DNA of 64,000 bases, from positions 2,673,665 through 2,737,664 of the forward strand of contig NZ_HG428741.1 in assembly GCF_000380245.2 (NCBI RefSeq), read 5' to 3'. The position numbers and the translations under genes are program-made. This DNA comes from Bacillus massiliigorillae. GTDB taxonomy: Bacteria > Bacillota > Bacilli > Bacillales > DSM-1321. Under the pieces are notes generated by a model. It worked only from the letters and a program-made list of their open reading frames with translations. It was not told where the DNA came from and ran no database searches. Below, piece by piece: positions 9,043-17,840 of this stretch. Each line of letters opens with the position of its first letter. The stretch's first letter is position 1.

Positions 9043-10467
9043 TTATAATAAAAACGAGACAAACCTTCCAAAAAAACCAACAACATACAGTAATATATTT
9101 TTCATTCGGCTTGAGCTTCTTTCCTCTATACTATTCGCATCCATCATATATTCATAATCTTCACCAATAAGCAAGCTTTTTTGTAAATACACATCTGTAA
9201 TACTTTCCAGTTGCTTATGCACTTGTTTGCTATGAATAACCATCATGGTTTCCGTACTTAGAAAAGCACTTCTTGGATCCATATTAAAAGAACCTAGAAG
9301 GCTCAAATCATCATCAATACTATAAGCTTTTGTATGAATGGAATGCTCACCTTGATATTCATACACCGCAGCCCCAGAATCTACTATTTTATCACGCTCA
9401 TTCAAATATACCGAAAAAGCTGGATAATTAGGTGTTGATCCTCTAGAGTTCGTTAATACAGTTATATCCACACCCTGTTTTGCAACATTAGGAAAAAAGC
9501 CATTCATCATCTTTTTAGCAGGAACAATGTAAGGACTTTGAATAAACACAGATTTTTTCGCAGAGTAAATAACCCGATTGATTTCAAACCAAACCCAAGG
9601 CTCTTTATTAAAACGATTGATTGGATTATGAATCAGGGTAATTTTGTTAGTTGGTAAAGTTTCTGCCTGCCAGTCGATAGTTTTATTAAAGATATTTTCC
9701 TTTCTGTTACGCTCTTTTTCTAAAAGTGCTTGTAGTTGTTTAGTTTTTCCAACTGCCTGCTTCTTTTCTTGTAGTGACAGTTTATTTAATGAATCTACTG
9801 AATAAGGGCTATCATAAATCTGCTTAAAATACTGTGACAAATCATGGATAACACTATTTTCATTCTTGTTATTGAAAATTACTACATCACGGTCATAAGT
9901 TATTTCCCCCTTGTAACCATTAGGAGCCATAAAACGATCACCTATATTCCTACCTCCTATTGCTGCAATAGATTGATCAACAATAATATATTTATCATGT
10001 AGCCTGTTATTTAAAGTCCATGGTTTTACTACATTAGGTACCTCATAAAACTTTAATTCAATATTGGGATGATTTTTTATTGCATACATAATTTCTTTTT
10101 GCTTTGTCTTTACTCCATTGGCAACGCCATCTAAAATGATTCTTACTCGTACTCCTCGATCAGCCGCTTCAAATAAAAGTGCCCAGAAAGTAGATGTTAC
10201 CTGTCCAGACTCCATGGAATAGTATGAAATATCTATCGACTTTTTAGCATGTTCAATCATGTTCACCCTAACGATCGAGCTCTCCCTAGGTAGATCCACC
10301 AAAACAGCACGATCAGGACCAATCGTATCAGAATAGAAGCGACTCAATGAATGAGATGAAATGTATTCTTTACTCACTTCTTTGTCAAAAGAAAAAAGAA
10401 AGACTACTGTTATTAAAAAATAGACAAGCACTAATACACCAAACCAAATAATTAATTTCTTATACAT
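9043..10467 (-). CDS. Phospholipase D-fold protein, cardiolipin synthase-like
   Basis: 474 residues with one N-terminal membrane segment ('LIIWFGVLVLVYFLITVVFLF'). Two HKD catalytic motifs are present: HDKYIIVDQSIAAIGGRN in the first half and HTKAYSIDDDLSLLGSFNMD in the second, the duplicated active site of the PLD superfamily. Canonical cardiolipin synthases usually have two N-terminal helices and are about 480-500 residues long, so this may be a distinct phosphatidyltransferase or phospholipase acting at the membrane surface. It stands alone, with the RDD gene upstream on the same strand separated by a terminator. Confidence 0.8.
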   Translation of the reverse strand: MYKKLIIWFGVLVLVYFLITVVFLFSFDKEVSKEYISSHSLSRFYSDTIGPDRAVLVDLPRESSIVRVNMIEHAKKSIDISYYSMESGQVTSTFWALLFEAADRGVRVRIILDGVANGVKTKQKEIMYAIKNHPNIELKFYEVPNVVKPWTLNNRLHDKYIIVDQSIAAIGGRNIGDRFMAPNGYKGEITYDRDVVIFNNKNENSVIHDLSQYFKQIYDSPYSVDSLNKLSLQEKKQAVGKTKQLQALLEKERNRKENIFNKTIDWQAETLPTNKITLIHNPINRFNKEPWVWFEINRVIYSAKKSVFIQSPYIVPAKKMMNGFFPNVAKQGVDITVLTNSRGSTPNYPAFSVYLNERDKIVDSGAAVYEYQGEHSIHTKAYSIDDDLSLLGSFNMDPRSAFLSTETMMVIHSKQVHKQLESITDVYLQKSLLIGEDYEYMMDANSIEERSSSRMKNILLYVVGFFGRFVSFLL

Positions 10468-10550
10468 ATAACTCCACTACAACCTTCCATTTCTTACACA
10501 ATATATGTTGTTAATATGTACAGTACTATTAAAAAATATTGACCATATAA

Positions 10551-10594
10551 AAAAGAAGCTGATCAAAAGGAAAATCTTTTGAACAGCTTCTTTG
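10551..10594 (-). terminator. Rho-independent terminator after the RDD gene
   Basis: AAAGAAGCTG/CAGCTTCTTT outer stem with a TCAAAAG/CTTTTGA inner stem around GAAAAT. On the minus strand it ends in TTTTTTAT, just downstream of the RDD gene. Confidence 0.8.
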
Positions 10595-10615
10595 CGGTTT
10601 AATAAATCACCGAGA

Positions 10616-11095
10616 TTATTTAGTCTCTTTAATAACCAGTGTTTTTGCTAATAAATCATGTAAAGTTTGCTTTCTTTTCGTAAATAGCGCCATAATGAAA
10701 CCAAAATAAAATAAGCTAGAGATAGAAAACATCACCAGGTGACGAATTATTGCTCTAAAGAAGCTAATACGATCTCCTTCTAAAGTAACTACTTTTACTC
10801 CTAATAATTTCTTACCAATGGTTGCTTGCCATTTTGAAGATTGAAGAAGCGTGTAATACAGAGTTCCCACTATAAATGTAGCAAATAAATATCCTTTGTT
10901 GTTTGCAAGTGAATAAGAGGGATCTTGAAGTTGAGATAAATCTAGATTCACTCCTATGAGCGATAGTATTCCCAATGCAGCTAAAGTAGAAATAATCGCA
11001 CTTAATATCATACCATCAATTAAATATGCAGCTAAGCGTCTTCCAAAAGAAGCGTAAGTGACTGATTCTTGGTTGTTAGATTGATTTTGTGTCAA
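10616..11095 (-). CDS. RDD family membrane protein
   Basis: 159 residues with the RDD signature near the N-terminus (FGRRLAAYLIDGMIL: R, then D in the first helix). Three to four hydrophobic segments follow and the conserved 'WQATIGKKLLGVKVV' loop sits before the last helices. RDD proteins are small membrane proteins of mostly unknown role; some have been linked to Na+ or compatible solute transport. AGGAGG lies before the ATG at 11095. It forms its own transcription unit, divergent from patA. Confidence 0.85.
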   Translation of the reverse strand: MTQNQSNNQESVTYASFGRRLAAYLIDGMILSAIISTLAALGILSLIGVNLDLSQLQDPSYSLANNKGYLFATFIVGTLYYTLLQSSKWQATIGKKLLGVKVVTLEGDRISFFRAIIRHLVMFSISSLFYFGFIMALFTKRKQTLHDLLAKTLVIKETK

Positions 11096-11313
11096 TGATT
11101 AAAGCCTCCTGTAATGTCATACATCATTAGTTATTATAGCAACGAATTTACTGCTTCCTTAAAATAATCATTATTAATAAAAATAGAAATATTTAATTAT
11201 TATTTAAGTTCTATTTCTCTTATATTTTCCCATTCCATCCTTATTTCATGAACTCACTTATGAACAAATCAAAAAAAGATGGTACACTAAACATATTATT
11301 AAAGGGGGTAAGT

Positions 11314-12468
11314 ATGTTGGATATCATTAATCAACGCGTAAAAGACATCGAAATTTCAGGGATACGAAAATTCTCCAATCTTGTTGCACCATATAAAGAT
11401 GCAATTTCTCTAACGATTGGACAACCCGATTTTCCAACTCCATTACATATTAAAGAAGCTGCTAAAAAAGCAATTGATGAGGACTACACTGTATATACGC
11501 ATAATGCAGGTTATATCGAATTACGCCGTGCATGCAGCGATTATATGAAAGAGAAATACCAATTAACTTATAATCCTGACAATGAGGTAATTGTCACAAC
11601 GGGGGCTAGTGAAGCAATAGACGTTTCACTACGGACTATTCTTGCAGAGGACTGTGAAGTTATTCTACCTGGACCTGTTTATCCAGGATATGAACCAATC
11701 ATTAAGCTTTGTGGTGCAAAACCAGTCTATATTGATGTAACGGAGAACGGTTTTAAATTGACAGCTCAATTAATTGAGCCTTACATTACTGAACAAACAC
11801 GTTGCATTATTTTACCATATCCATCTAACCCAACAGGTGTTACTTTAACAAGTGAAGAGCTGAAAGAAATCTCCCAGCTCTTAAAAGGTAAAAATATTAT
11901 CGTCCTTGCCGATGAAATCTATAGCGAGCTTGTTTTTGATGAAGAACATACAAGTATTGCAACTTTTTTGAGAGAACAAACAATTATCATTAATGGGTTA
12001 TCTAAGTCACACTCTATGACAGGATGGCGCATCGGCTTTTTATACGCTCCACAAGCTCTATGCGAGCAAATTTTGAAAGTTCACCAATACAATGTAACTT
12101 GTGCTTCTTCTATATCGCAAATGGCTGCTATTAGCGCTCTAACTGTTGGAAAGAACGACCCAATGGCTATGAAAGAAGAATATAAGAAGCGTCGTGATTA
12201 TGTCTATGATAGGTTACAAAAGATGGGACTCGATGTTGTGAAACCTGATGGAGCATTTTATTTTCTAATTAAAATGCCGGATGGATTTACATCATCCTTT
12301 GATTTTGCACTTCAACTTGTGCAAAAAAATAATGTAGCGGTTGTTCCTGGGAGTGCATTTTCTGCCGAGGGAGAAGGATTCTTCCGCATTTCATATGCGT
12401 ATTCAATGGAAAGATTAACAGAAGGTTTAAATCGAATTGAAACATTTCTAACAAACCATCGTTCTTAA
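11314..12468 (+). CDS. patA: Aminotransferase PatA (N-acetyl-L,L-diaminopimelate aminotransferase type)
   Basis: 384 residues from the ATG at 11314, preceded by AAAGGGGG. A 22-codon upstream extension has no ribosome site. It is a fold-type I, class I/II PLP aminotransferase: 'YPSNPTGVTL' at about 169-178, 'ADEIYSEL' at 199-206, Schiff-base lysine K231 in GLSKSHSMTGWRIGF, and a C-terminal 'FFRISYAYS' with the substrate-binding arginine. PatA of B. subtilis acts in the acetylated branch of lysine and diaminopimelate synthesis and sits beside cheV, as here. Substrate assignment rests on that homology. It converges with the next gene with a 4-bp overlap. Confidence 0.85.
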   Translation: MLDIINQRVKDIEISGIRKFSNLVAPYKDAISLTIGQPDFPTPLHIKEAAKKAIDEDYTVYTHNAGYIELRRACSDYMKEKYQLTYNPDNEVIVTTGASEAIDVSLRTILAEDCEVILPGPVYPGYEPIIKLCGAKPVYIDVTENGFKLTAQLIEPYITEQTRCIILPYPSNPTGVTLTSEELKEISQLLKGKNIIVLADEIYSELVFDEEHTSIATFLREQTIIINGLSKSHSMTGWRIGFLYAPQALCEQILKVHQYNVTCASSISQMAAISALTVGKNDPMAMKEEYKKRRDYVYDRLQKMGLDVVKPDGAFYFLIKMPDGFTSSFDFALQLVQKNNVAVVPGSAFSAEGEGFFRISYAYSMERLTEGLNRIETFLTNHRS

Positions 12469-12830
12469 AACAATTTCCGAACGAATTTCACATCGCGATA
12501 GCCTTCTTCTTTATTGGTTGTCGTCACATGAACTTCAAGTAAACAACCGATTAAGGTATTCAAAACTTCTTCAAGTTCATTAGCATTTTGAGGTTTACTA
12601 ATACCTAACTCTTTAAGTTCTCGTAACAATATATGAAAACCAGCATTATTCTCAATATGGCTAAATTTAGTTGGCAGCTGACCGCTTTCCTCATTCATAA
12701 GCTTCAGCTGCCATTTTAATGGTCGCACACCATGAATCGTCTTATCTCGTGAATAACCTTCTACTCTTACTACATAATAGCCATCTGGCAATTCTAGAAA
12801 TTGGTCTTTAAGGTCATCGAATATGCCCAT
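12465..12830 (-). CDS. Unknown 121-residue protein
   Basis: A convincing gene because AAAGGAGG lies just before the ATG at 12830. It is hydrophilic with no signal peptide or membrane helix. The layout 'GIFDDLKDQFLELPDGYYVVRVEGY' followed by 'WQLKLMNEESGQLPTKFSHIEN' and 'LIGCLLEVHVTTTNKEEGYRDVKFVRKL' resembles phage-type DUF669 single-strand DNA-binding proteins ('pdG.Y.v.v', then 'G..l.v.v...yn.v.fv'), but that is only a pattern impression. It is monocistronic and overlaps the patA stop by 4 bp, convergent. Confidence 0.6.
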   Translation of the reverse strand: MGIFDDLKDQFLELPDGYYVVRVEGYSRDKTIHGVRPLKWQLKLMNEESGQLPTKFSHIENNAGFHILLRELKELGISKPQNANELEEVLNTLIGCLLEVHVTTTNKEEGYRDVKFVRKLF

Positions 12831-12906
12831 AGTTCCCTTCCTCCTTTCTTCTCCAAATACTTATGCACTTCTGAAAAAATATATGAGGTGAAATGTAGGC
12901 TAAAAA

Positions 12907-12945
12907 AACGACCTTTTCTCCATGGCAAACCGAGAAAAGGTCGTT
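12907..12945 (-). terminator. Rho-independent terminator after ykwC
   Basis: AACGACCTTTTCTC (12907-12920) pairs exactly with GAGAAAAGGTCGTT (12932-12945). The minus strand continues into TTTTTTTAG. Confidence 0.85.
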
Positions 12946-12950
12946 ACTCT

Positions 12951-13832
12951 TTATTTATCCCAATACTTACGCAATGCTTGTGTACCGCTATTTTCTTCGC
13001 CTTTTTTCTCTATTTCTTCATACATACGTTTACTTAAAGATAAGCCTGGCGTTTCCATATCCATCGCTTCCGCTTCCTCAAGTGCAATCTGCATATCTTT
13101 AATAAAGTGTTTAACAAAGAAGCCTGGTGAATAATCATCTTCTAAAATACGTGGAGCTAAGTTAGATAAACTCCAACTTGCCGCTGCTCCTGTAGAAATA
13201 CTTTGTAGCACACGATCCGGTTGTAAACCCGCTTTCTCAGCATAAACAATTGCTTCACAAACACCAATCATATTAGATGCGATCACAATTTGATTACACA
13301 TTTTTGTATGTTGACCACTACCAGCTGGACCTTGTAATACGATATTGGTGCCCATCGCTTCAAGAACTGGTTTCACATCGTTGAATGCCTCTTCCTCTCC
13401 ACCAACCATAATCGCTAAACGAGCCTCTTTCGCACCAATATCACCGCCTGAAACTGGTGCATCTAATGCTTTCATATCTTTTTTATTTGCTTCTATGTAA
13501 ATCTTTTTCGCTAAAGAAGGTTTTGATGTTGTCATATCAATTAAATACGTACCTGGTCGACCATTTGGAATGAGGCCTTCTTCACCTAAATAAATCTCTT
13601 CTACATCATGAGGATAGCCTACAATGGTAATAATAACATCCGCTTGACTAGCTAGTTCTTTCGGTGATTCTACCCAGTTCGCTCCCTTATCTAATAACTC
13701 TTGGGCTTTTTCTTTTGTGCGTGTGTATACAGCTAATTTATAACCTGCGTTCATAATGTTTAGTGCCATACTTCTTCCCATAACACCTGTGCCAATAAAA
13801 CCGATAACCATTTCTTTTGTTACTTTCCCCAT
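12951..13832 (-). CDS. ykwC: 3-hydroxyisobutyrate dehydrogenase family oxidoreductase (YkwC-like)
   Basis: 293 residues from the ATG at 13832, one of two adjacent ATGs after GAGGTGG. The longer frame to 13928 adds a segment without family similarity. The Rossmann motif GFIGTGVMGRSMA is at the N-terminus. 'DAPVSGGDIGAKEARLAIMVGG' is the substrate-binding signature and 'GSGQHTKMCNQI' carries the catalytic lysine of beta-hydroxyacid dehydrogenases. It should oxidise a 3-hydroxy acid with NAD(P)+, substrate undefined. B. subtilis ykwC also lies near mcpC and the ptsHI genes. Confidence 0.87.
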   Translation of the reverse strand: MGKVTKEMVIGFIGTGVMGRSMALNIMNAGYKLAVYTRTKEKAQELLDKGANWVESPKELASQADVIITIVGYPHDVEEIYLGEEGLIPNGRPGTYLIDMTTSKPSLAKKIYIEANKKDMKALDAPVSGGDIGAKEARLAIMVGGEEEAFNDVKPVLEAMGTNIVLQGPAGSGQHTKMCNQIVIASNMIGVCEAIVYAEKAGLQPDRVLQSISTGAAASWSLSNLAPRILEDDYSPGFFVKHFIKDMQIALEEAEAMDMETPGLSLSKRMYEEIEKKGEENSGTQALRKYWDK

Positions 13833-13906
13833 CATGCCACCTCTTTTTTTCATAATAAGCTTCATATTTGTACTTAGTATAACATATTCGAATTTTTCAA
13901 CGATAA

Positions 13907-13935
13907 AAAATCGGTGAGAGTACCTCACCGATTAA
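13907..13935 (-). terminator. Rho-independent terminator after the SDR gene
   Basis: AATCGGTGAG (13909-13918) pairs exactly with CTCACCGATT (13924-13933), with T-rich sequence following on the minus strand. Confidence 0.8.
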
Positions 13936-13946
13936 AGAACACTTTA

Positions 13947-14708
13947 TTAATATGCAGACCAACCAGCATCAGCAGTAACAACTACACCATTGACAAATGA
14001 TGATTCATCAGAACCTAAGAATAGAGCAATATTCGCAATCTCTTCAGTTGTTCCAGAACGAGGCATCAGATTCAGACCCGCTACAGCACGTTCCATACCG
14101 AATGGATCTGGCTGTGTCATAGCTTTCGATAGATTAGTAGGAACAGCAGATGGCGCAATTGCATTACAACGAATGCCTAAATTGTTATAGTGCGCTGCCA
14201 CGTTCTTAGTCATACCAACCACTGCATATTTAGATGCGGTATACGTTAAGCCACCACGACCACCTTGAACACCTGATAGAGAAGCCATATTTACAATTAC
14301 CCCAGATTTCTTCTCTTCAAAGATTTGTAGTGCTTTTCTCATTGCACGCATAGCTCCAGTTGTATTAATTGCAATAACACGATCCCATACATCATCAGGA
14401 ACATTAGCAGCTGCATACATATTATCACCAATACCAGCATTATTCACAAGAATATCTACTGTACCGAATTTTTCTAAGGCTGTATTATACATAGTTTGAA
14501 TATCTTCTTCTTCTGTTACATTCGTTTTTACAGCAATAGCCTGTCCACCTTTATCAATAATTTCTTTTGCAGTTTCTTCAGCTGCTTCCATATTCATATC
14601 CGCAATTACAACTTTTGCACCTTCTTTTGCATATAACATTGTAATCGCTTTCCCAAGACCGGCACCAGCACCAGTAATAACAGCTACTTTATTATCTAAT
14701 CTTCCCAT
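13947..14708 (-). CDS. Classical short-chain dehydrogenase/reductase
   Basis: 253 residues. The cofactor motif TGAGAGLGKA is near residue 12, NNAG near 89, the catalytic serine in NMASLSG, and the YTASK motif holds the catalytic tyrosine and lysine. 'NAIAPSAVPTNL' and 'VNGVVVTADAGW' complete the fold. The aspartate in 'VVIADMN' suggests NAD(H) preference. Related proteins are annotated as 3-oxoacyl-ACP reductase or glucose dehydrogenase; the substrate cannot be read. It lies upstream of ykwC on the same strand, but each has its own terminator. Confidence 0.85.
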   Translation of the reverse strand: MGRLDNKVAVITGAGAGLGKAITMLYAKEGAKVVIADMNMEAAEETAKEIIDKGGQAIAVKTNVTEEEDIQTMYNTALEKFGTVDILVNNAGIGDNMYAAANVPDDVWDRVIAINTTGAMRAMRKALQIFEEKKSGVIVNMASLSGVQGGRGGLTYTASKYAVVGMTKNVAAHYNNLGIRCNAIAPSAVPTNLSKAMTQPDPFGMERAVAGLNLMPRSGTTEEIANIALFLGSDESSFVNGVVVTADAGWSAY

Positions 14709-14860
14709 CTCTTCATCCCCTTATCCATTTTCAAAACATAAAATCTTAATATGATAAGAGTATCACATAAGAATTGTTTTGAAAAAAAGAACGATTCAAA
14801 CCATATTAAAGACTACTGTCTATATATATTCAATACCCTTTATATACAAGAAGTAAACGA

Positions 14861-14911
14861 AAAGAGGCTGTCCGAAAAGTTATTAAAAGTCACTTTCCAG
14901 ACAGCCTCTTT
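14861..14911 (-). terminator. Rho-independent terminator after ptsI
   Basis: AAAGAGGCTGTC (14861-14872) pairs exactly with GACAGCCTCTTT (14900-14911). It is followed by T-rich sequence on the minus strand. Confidence 0.85.
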
Positions 14912-14923
14912 CATCTATACAAA

Positions 14924-16648
14924 TTACTTAGCTTCTACTGCAGCTTTAACTGCTTCTAATACTTCGTCATTTGTTTTCATTTGTAATGCTTGTTCTGCTA
15001 ATTTTTCCATGTCTGCTTTAGACAGGTTTTTAATTTGAGAACGTGCTTTAAGAATTGATGTTGCACTCATTGAGAACTCATCTAATCCTAAACCAAGAAG
15101 TAATGGGATAGCGATTTCATCGCCAGCCATCTCTCCACACATTCCAGCCCATTTGCCTTCTTTGTGTGCTGCATCAATTACGTTTTTAACAAGACGTAAA
15201 ATAGCAGGGTTATATGGTTGGTACAGGTACGAAATTCTTTCATTCATACGATCTGCAGCCATCGTGTATTGAATTAAATCATTTGTTCCAATTGAGAAGA
15301 AATCAACTTCTGTAGCAAACAAGTCTGCCATTACAGCAGTTGATGGAATTTCAACCATGATACCTACTTCGATTGTTTCACTAACAGTCACGCCTTCAGC
15401 TTGTAGCTTCGCTTTTTCTTCTAAAAGCACTGCTTTCGCTTGACGGAACTCATCAAGTGTAGCAATCATAGGGAACATGATTTTTAGGTTACCGTATGAA
15501 CTTGCACGTAATAATGCACGAAGTTGCGTACGGAACATGTCTTGTCGATCTAGACAAAGACGGATTGCACGATATCCAAGGAATGGATTCATTTCGTGAG
15601 GTAAACTTAAGTATGGCAGCTCTTTATCTCCACCGATATCAAGTGTCCGAACAACAACTGGCTTACCATCTGTCATACCTTCTAATACAGCTTTATACGC
15701 TTCGAATTGCTCTTCTTCCGTAGGGAAGTTATCGCGACCCATGTATAAGAATTCTGTACGGTATAGACCGACACCTTCGCCACCGTTTTCAACAACACCC
15801 TTAATATCTTTTGGTGTACCGATATTAGCTACTAATTCAACTTGGTGACCATCTTTAGAAACCGTTTTCTCATTTACAAGCTTAGCCCACTCTGCTTTTT
15901 GTTGCTCATAAGCTTCGGCTTTTTGCTTATATTCAGCAATCAGTTCCTCAGTTGGATTGATGTGAACTTGTCCACTTAATCCATCAACAATGATGATATC
16001 TCCGTTTTGGATAGTAGTTGTAGCTTCTTTAGTACCTACTACAGCAGGGATTTCTAAAGAACGTGCCATAATAGCAGAATGTGATGTTCTTCCACCAATA
16101 TCAGTTGTGAAAGCCTTCACATAAGTACGGTTCAACTGAGCAGTATCAGATGGAGTTAAATCCTCAGCTACGACAATTACTTCTTCTGTTACCATGCTTG
16201 GGTTAGGAATTTGAACACCAAGAAGATGTGAAAGAACACGTTTCGTTACGTCACGAATGTCAGCAGCTCTTTCTTTCATGTATTCATTATCCATTGATTC
16301 AAACATAGAAACAAACATGTCAGCTGTTTCTTTAAGAGCTAATTCTGCATTTACAGAGTCACTCTCAATTCTACCTTCGATTGGTCCTAATAATTCAGGA
16401 TCGCTTAGAACTAATAGATGTGCATCAAAGATAGCAGCCTTATCAGCTCCAAGTTCTTTGTTAGCATGTTCTCTAATAGCTTCTAATTCTGTTTTTGAAG
16501 TATGTACAGCAGCTTGAAAGCGGCTCACCTCTTCAGAAACATTTGCAATTTCTTTTTTATTAACAGTTAGATCAGGTTCAATTAAACGATATGCTTTAGC
16601 AATCGCAATACCGTTTGAAGCAGCGATACCATTCAACATTGTCGTCAT
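14924..16648 (-). CDS. ptsI: PTS enzyme I (phosphoenolpyruvate-protein phosphotransferase)
   Basis: 574 residues, full length for the family. It transfers phosphate from PEP to HPr. The phospho-histidine is H190 in GGRTSHSAIMARS. The PEP-binding barrel shows 'GVGLYRTEFLYMGR', 'DIGGDKELPYL', 'ANIG' and 'FSIGTNDLIQYTMAADR', and the catalytic cysteine is in 'GMCGEMAGD'. Its ATG overlaps the ptsH stop by one base (TAATG), indicating translational coupling. Confidence 0.97.
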   Translation of the reverse strand: MTTMLNGIAASNGIAIAKAYRLIEPDLTVNKKEIANVSEEVSRFQAAVHTSKTELEAIREHANKELGADKAAIFDAHLLVLSDPELLGPIEGRIESDSVNAELALKETADMFVSMFESMDNEYMKERAADIRDVTKRVLSHLLGVQIPNPSMVTEEVIVVAEDLTPSDTAQLNRTYVKAFTTDIGGRTSHSAIMARSLEIPAVVGTKEATTTIQNGDIIIVDGLSGQVHINPTEELIAEYKQKAEAYEQQKAEWAKLVNEKTVSKDGHQVELVANIGTPKDIKGVVENGGEGVGLYRTEFLYMGRDNFPTEEEQFEAYKAVLEGMTDGKPVVVRTLDIGGDKELPYLSLPHEMNPFLGYRAIRLCLDRQDMFRTQLRALLRASSYGNLKIMFPMIATLDEFRQAKAVLLEEKAKLQAEGVTVSETIEVGIMVEIPSTAVMADLFATEVDFFSIGTNDLIQYTMAADRMNERISYLYQPYNPAILRLVKNVIDAAHKEGKWAGMCGEMAGDEIAIPLLLGLGLDEFSMSATSILKARSQIKNLSKADMEKLAEQALQMKTNDEVLEAVKAAVEAK

Positions 16649-16914
16649 TATTCAGCTAATCCTTCTTTTTTCAAAGTTTCTGTTAATGCATTAATTGCAT
16701 CTTGCTCATCAGAACCTTCAGCACTGATAGTGATTTCAGCTCCTTGACCAATACCTAAGCTCATAACGCCCATGATTGATTTAAGGTTAACTTTCTTTTC
16801 TTTGTATTCAAGGTTGATATCAGAATCAAATTTACCAGCTGCTTGAACTAGTAAAGTAGCAGGACGTGCATGGATTCCCGTATCAGCGATTACTTTAAAT
16901 GTTTGTTGTAACAT
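16648..16914 (-). CDS. ptsH: Phosphocarrier protein HPr
   Basis: 88 residues. H15 in GIHARPAT is the site phosphorylated by enzyme I. S46 in KSIMGVMSLG is the regulatory serine used by HPr kinase, so this HPr can act in CcpA-dependent catabolite repression. AAGGAG precedes the ATG. It is first in a ptsH-ptsI operon. No ptsG precedes it here: the next upstream gene is the ComK-like gene, transcribed the same way but separated by a terminator. Confidence 0.97.
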   Translation of the reverse strand: MLQQTFKVIADTGIHARPATLLVQAAGKFDSDINLEYKEKKVNLKSIMGVMSLGIGQGAEITISAEGSDEQDAINALTETLKKEGLAE

Positions 16915-17215
16915 ATTTATTCAAACTCCTTTAATAAAAAATTCTTGTTTTAATGAGCTTTAGTCTTTTTATGAATTTCCTCTGTTTAATGTTACCCATA
17001 AATTTATTATCTATGTTAAAAACAGTGTCGTTTCACAAAAAACCTTTCGAATCTAAATTACATAAATATCAAAAGTCAGACTACAGACCTCATTTCCTAA
17101 AAAATCATAGCATTACAAACGCTATGATACAATATTTTTTTTTAGAAATTAATACAAGAAAGCGCTTTATTTCCGATAGGTAAAATTGTCTAAAGAAAAA
17201 ACTAGAAAAATATGA
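16915..17215. other. Intergenic region upstream of ptsH
   Basis: 301 bp. It contains the probable terminator of the ComK-like gene (listed separately) and the presumed ptsH promoter between about 16920 and 17100. I see no conserved riboswitch or antiterminator target (RAT) sequence and no supported small gene. Confidence 0.5.
17104..17128 (-). terminator. Probable terminator between the ComK-like gene and ptsH
   Basis: ATCATAGC (17104-17111) pairs exactly with GCTATGAT (17121-17128) around a 9-base loop. On the minus strand a run of T follows immediately. A T run is also present on the plus strand, so it may work in both directions. Confidence 0.6.
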
Positions 17216-17671
17216 TTATACTTCTAATTTCATTATACAAATGAAATCTTTATACCAACGAATATATTGTTCTTTTGTACAATTAATTTTTAAACGTTCA
17301 CCATTTTTAAAAGTAAGACGCGGAAAGGTTTGTTCCCTCAATGATTTAACATGCTTAGGAAAAATCCACATACAATCTGGCTCACCTTTCGTTTTAGTTG
17401 AAAAAGCATAGATATCTGCATCCTCTTTTATCAAATAAGAGGACTCATTTACAATCTTAATCGATTTATCTACATGTAGCCCTAATTCCGTAAACATCAT
17501 ATCAAGAGTTTGTATACTTAAATATGTACCTTCTAGGTCAAAAACAATACTTTTATAGTATGGATGCCTTGCAGGAACTAAAGCCATTGTATTTGGACTT
17601 ATTCGATAATGATTATATTCTTGCAAAAGTCTCTCTCCCTTATTGAAGTATTCATATAATTTTTGATTCAT
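17216..17671 (-). CDS. Short ComK-family protein
   Basis: 151 residues. ComK-type landmarks are present: 'YRISPNTMALVPARHPYYKSIV' near the N-terminus, 'DADIYAFST' in the middle, then CMWIFPKHVKSL and LTFKNGERLKI. In B. subtilis ComK the matching stretches are around 'TIAVLP', 'IFLFPT', 'CGWISHVHVK' and 'VTFSNGK'. The conserved glycine/serine segment (FGSSYxGR) is not recognisable and the C-terminus stops early, so it may bind DNA differently or be a modulator. ComK is the master activator of late competence genes. It is divergent from a small sigma factor gene, sharing a 169-bp promoter region. Function is inferred. Confidence 0.62.
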   Translation of the reverse strand: MNQKLYEYFNKGERLLQEYNHYRISPNTMALVPARHPYYKSIVFDLEGTYLSIQTLDMMFTELGLHVDKSIKIVNESSYLIKEDADIYAFSTKTKGEPDCMWIFPKHVKSLREQTFPRLTFKNGERLKINCTKEQYIRWYKDFICIMKLEV

Positions 17672-17812
17672 TTAAAGATTTTCTACAGTATTATTTCTTT
17701 TTTACTCCATCATGTAGCAAGAAACTTCTCATAGTGAATCGAATTATTATTTTTCTACTTTTGATACATATTCGATGATTCATATATATTTAAGCTACCT
17801 AGGAATACAAGG

Positions 17813-17825
17813 AAAATGCATTTTT
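17813..17825 (+). promoter_or_regulatory. Candidate ComK AT-box
   Basis: AAAA-TGCAT-TTTT fits the AAAA-N5-TTTT half of a K-box. It lies in the shared region between the ComK-like gene and the sigma factor gene, 15 bp before the sigma start. Only one box is clear, whereas ComK normally needs two, and AT-rich DNA gives chance matches. Confidence 0.25.
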
Positions 17826-17840
17826 CAGAAAGAAAAATTT

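Noticed and set aside
17157..17172. AAAGCGCTTT palindrome resembling a CcpA (cre) site upstream of ptsH
   Set aside because: It matches only about 13 of 16 consensus positions and lies upstream of the terminator that separates the ComK-like gene from ptsH, outside the likely ptsH promoter.
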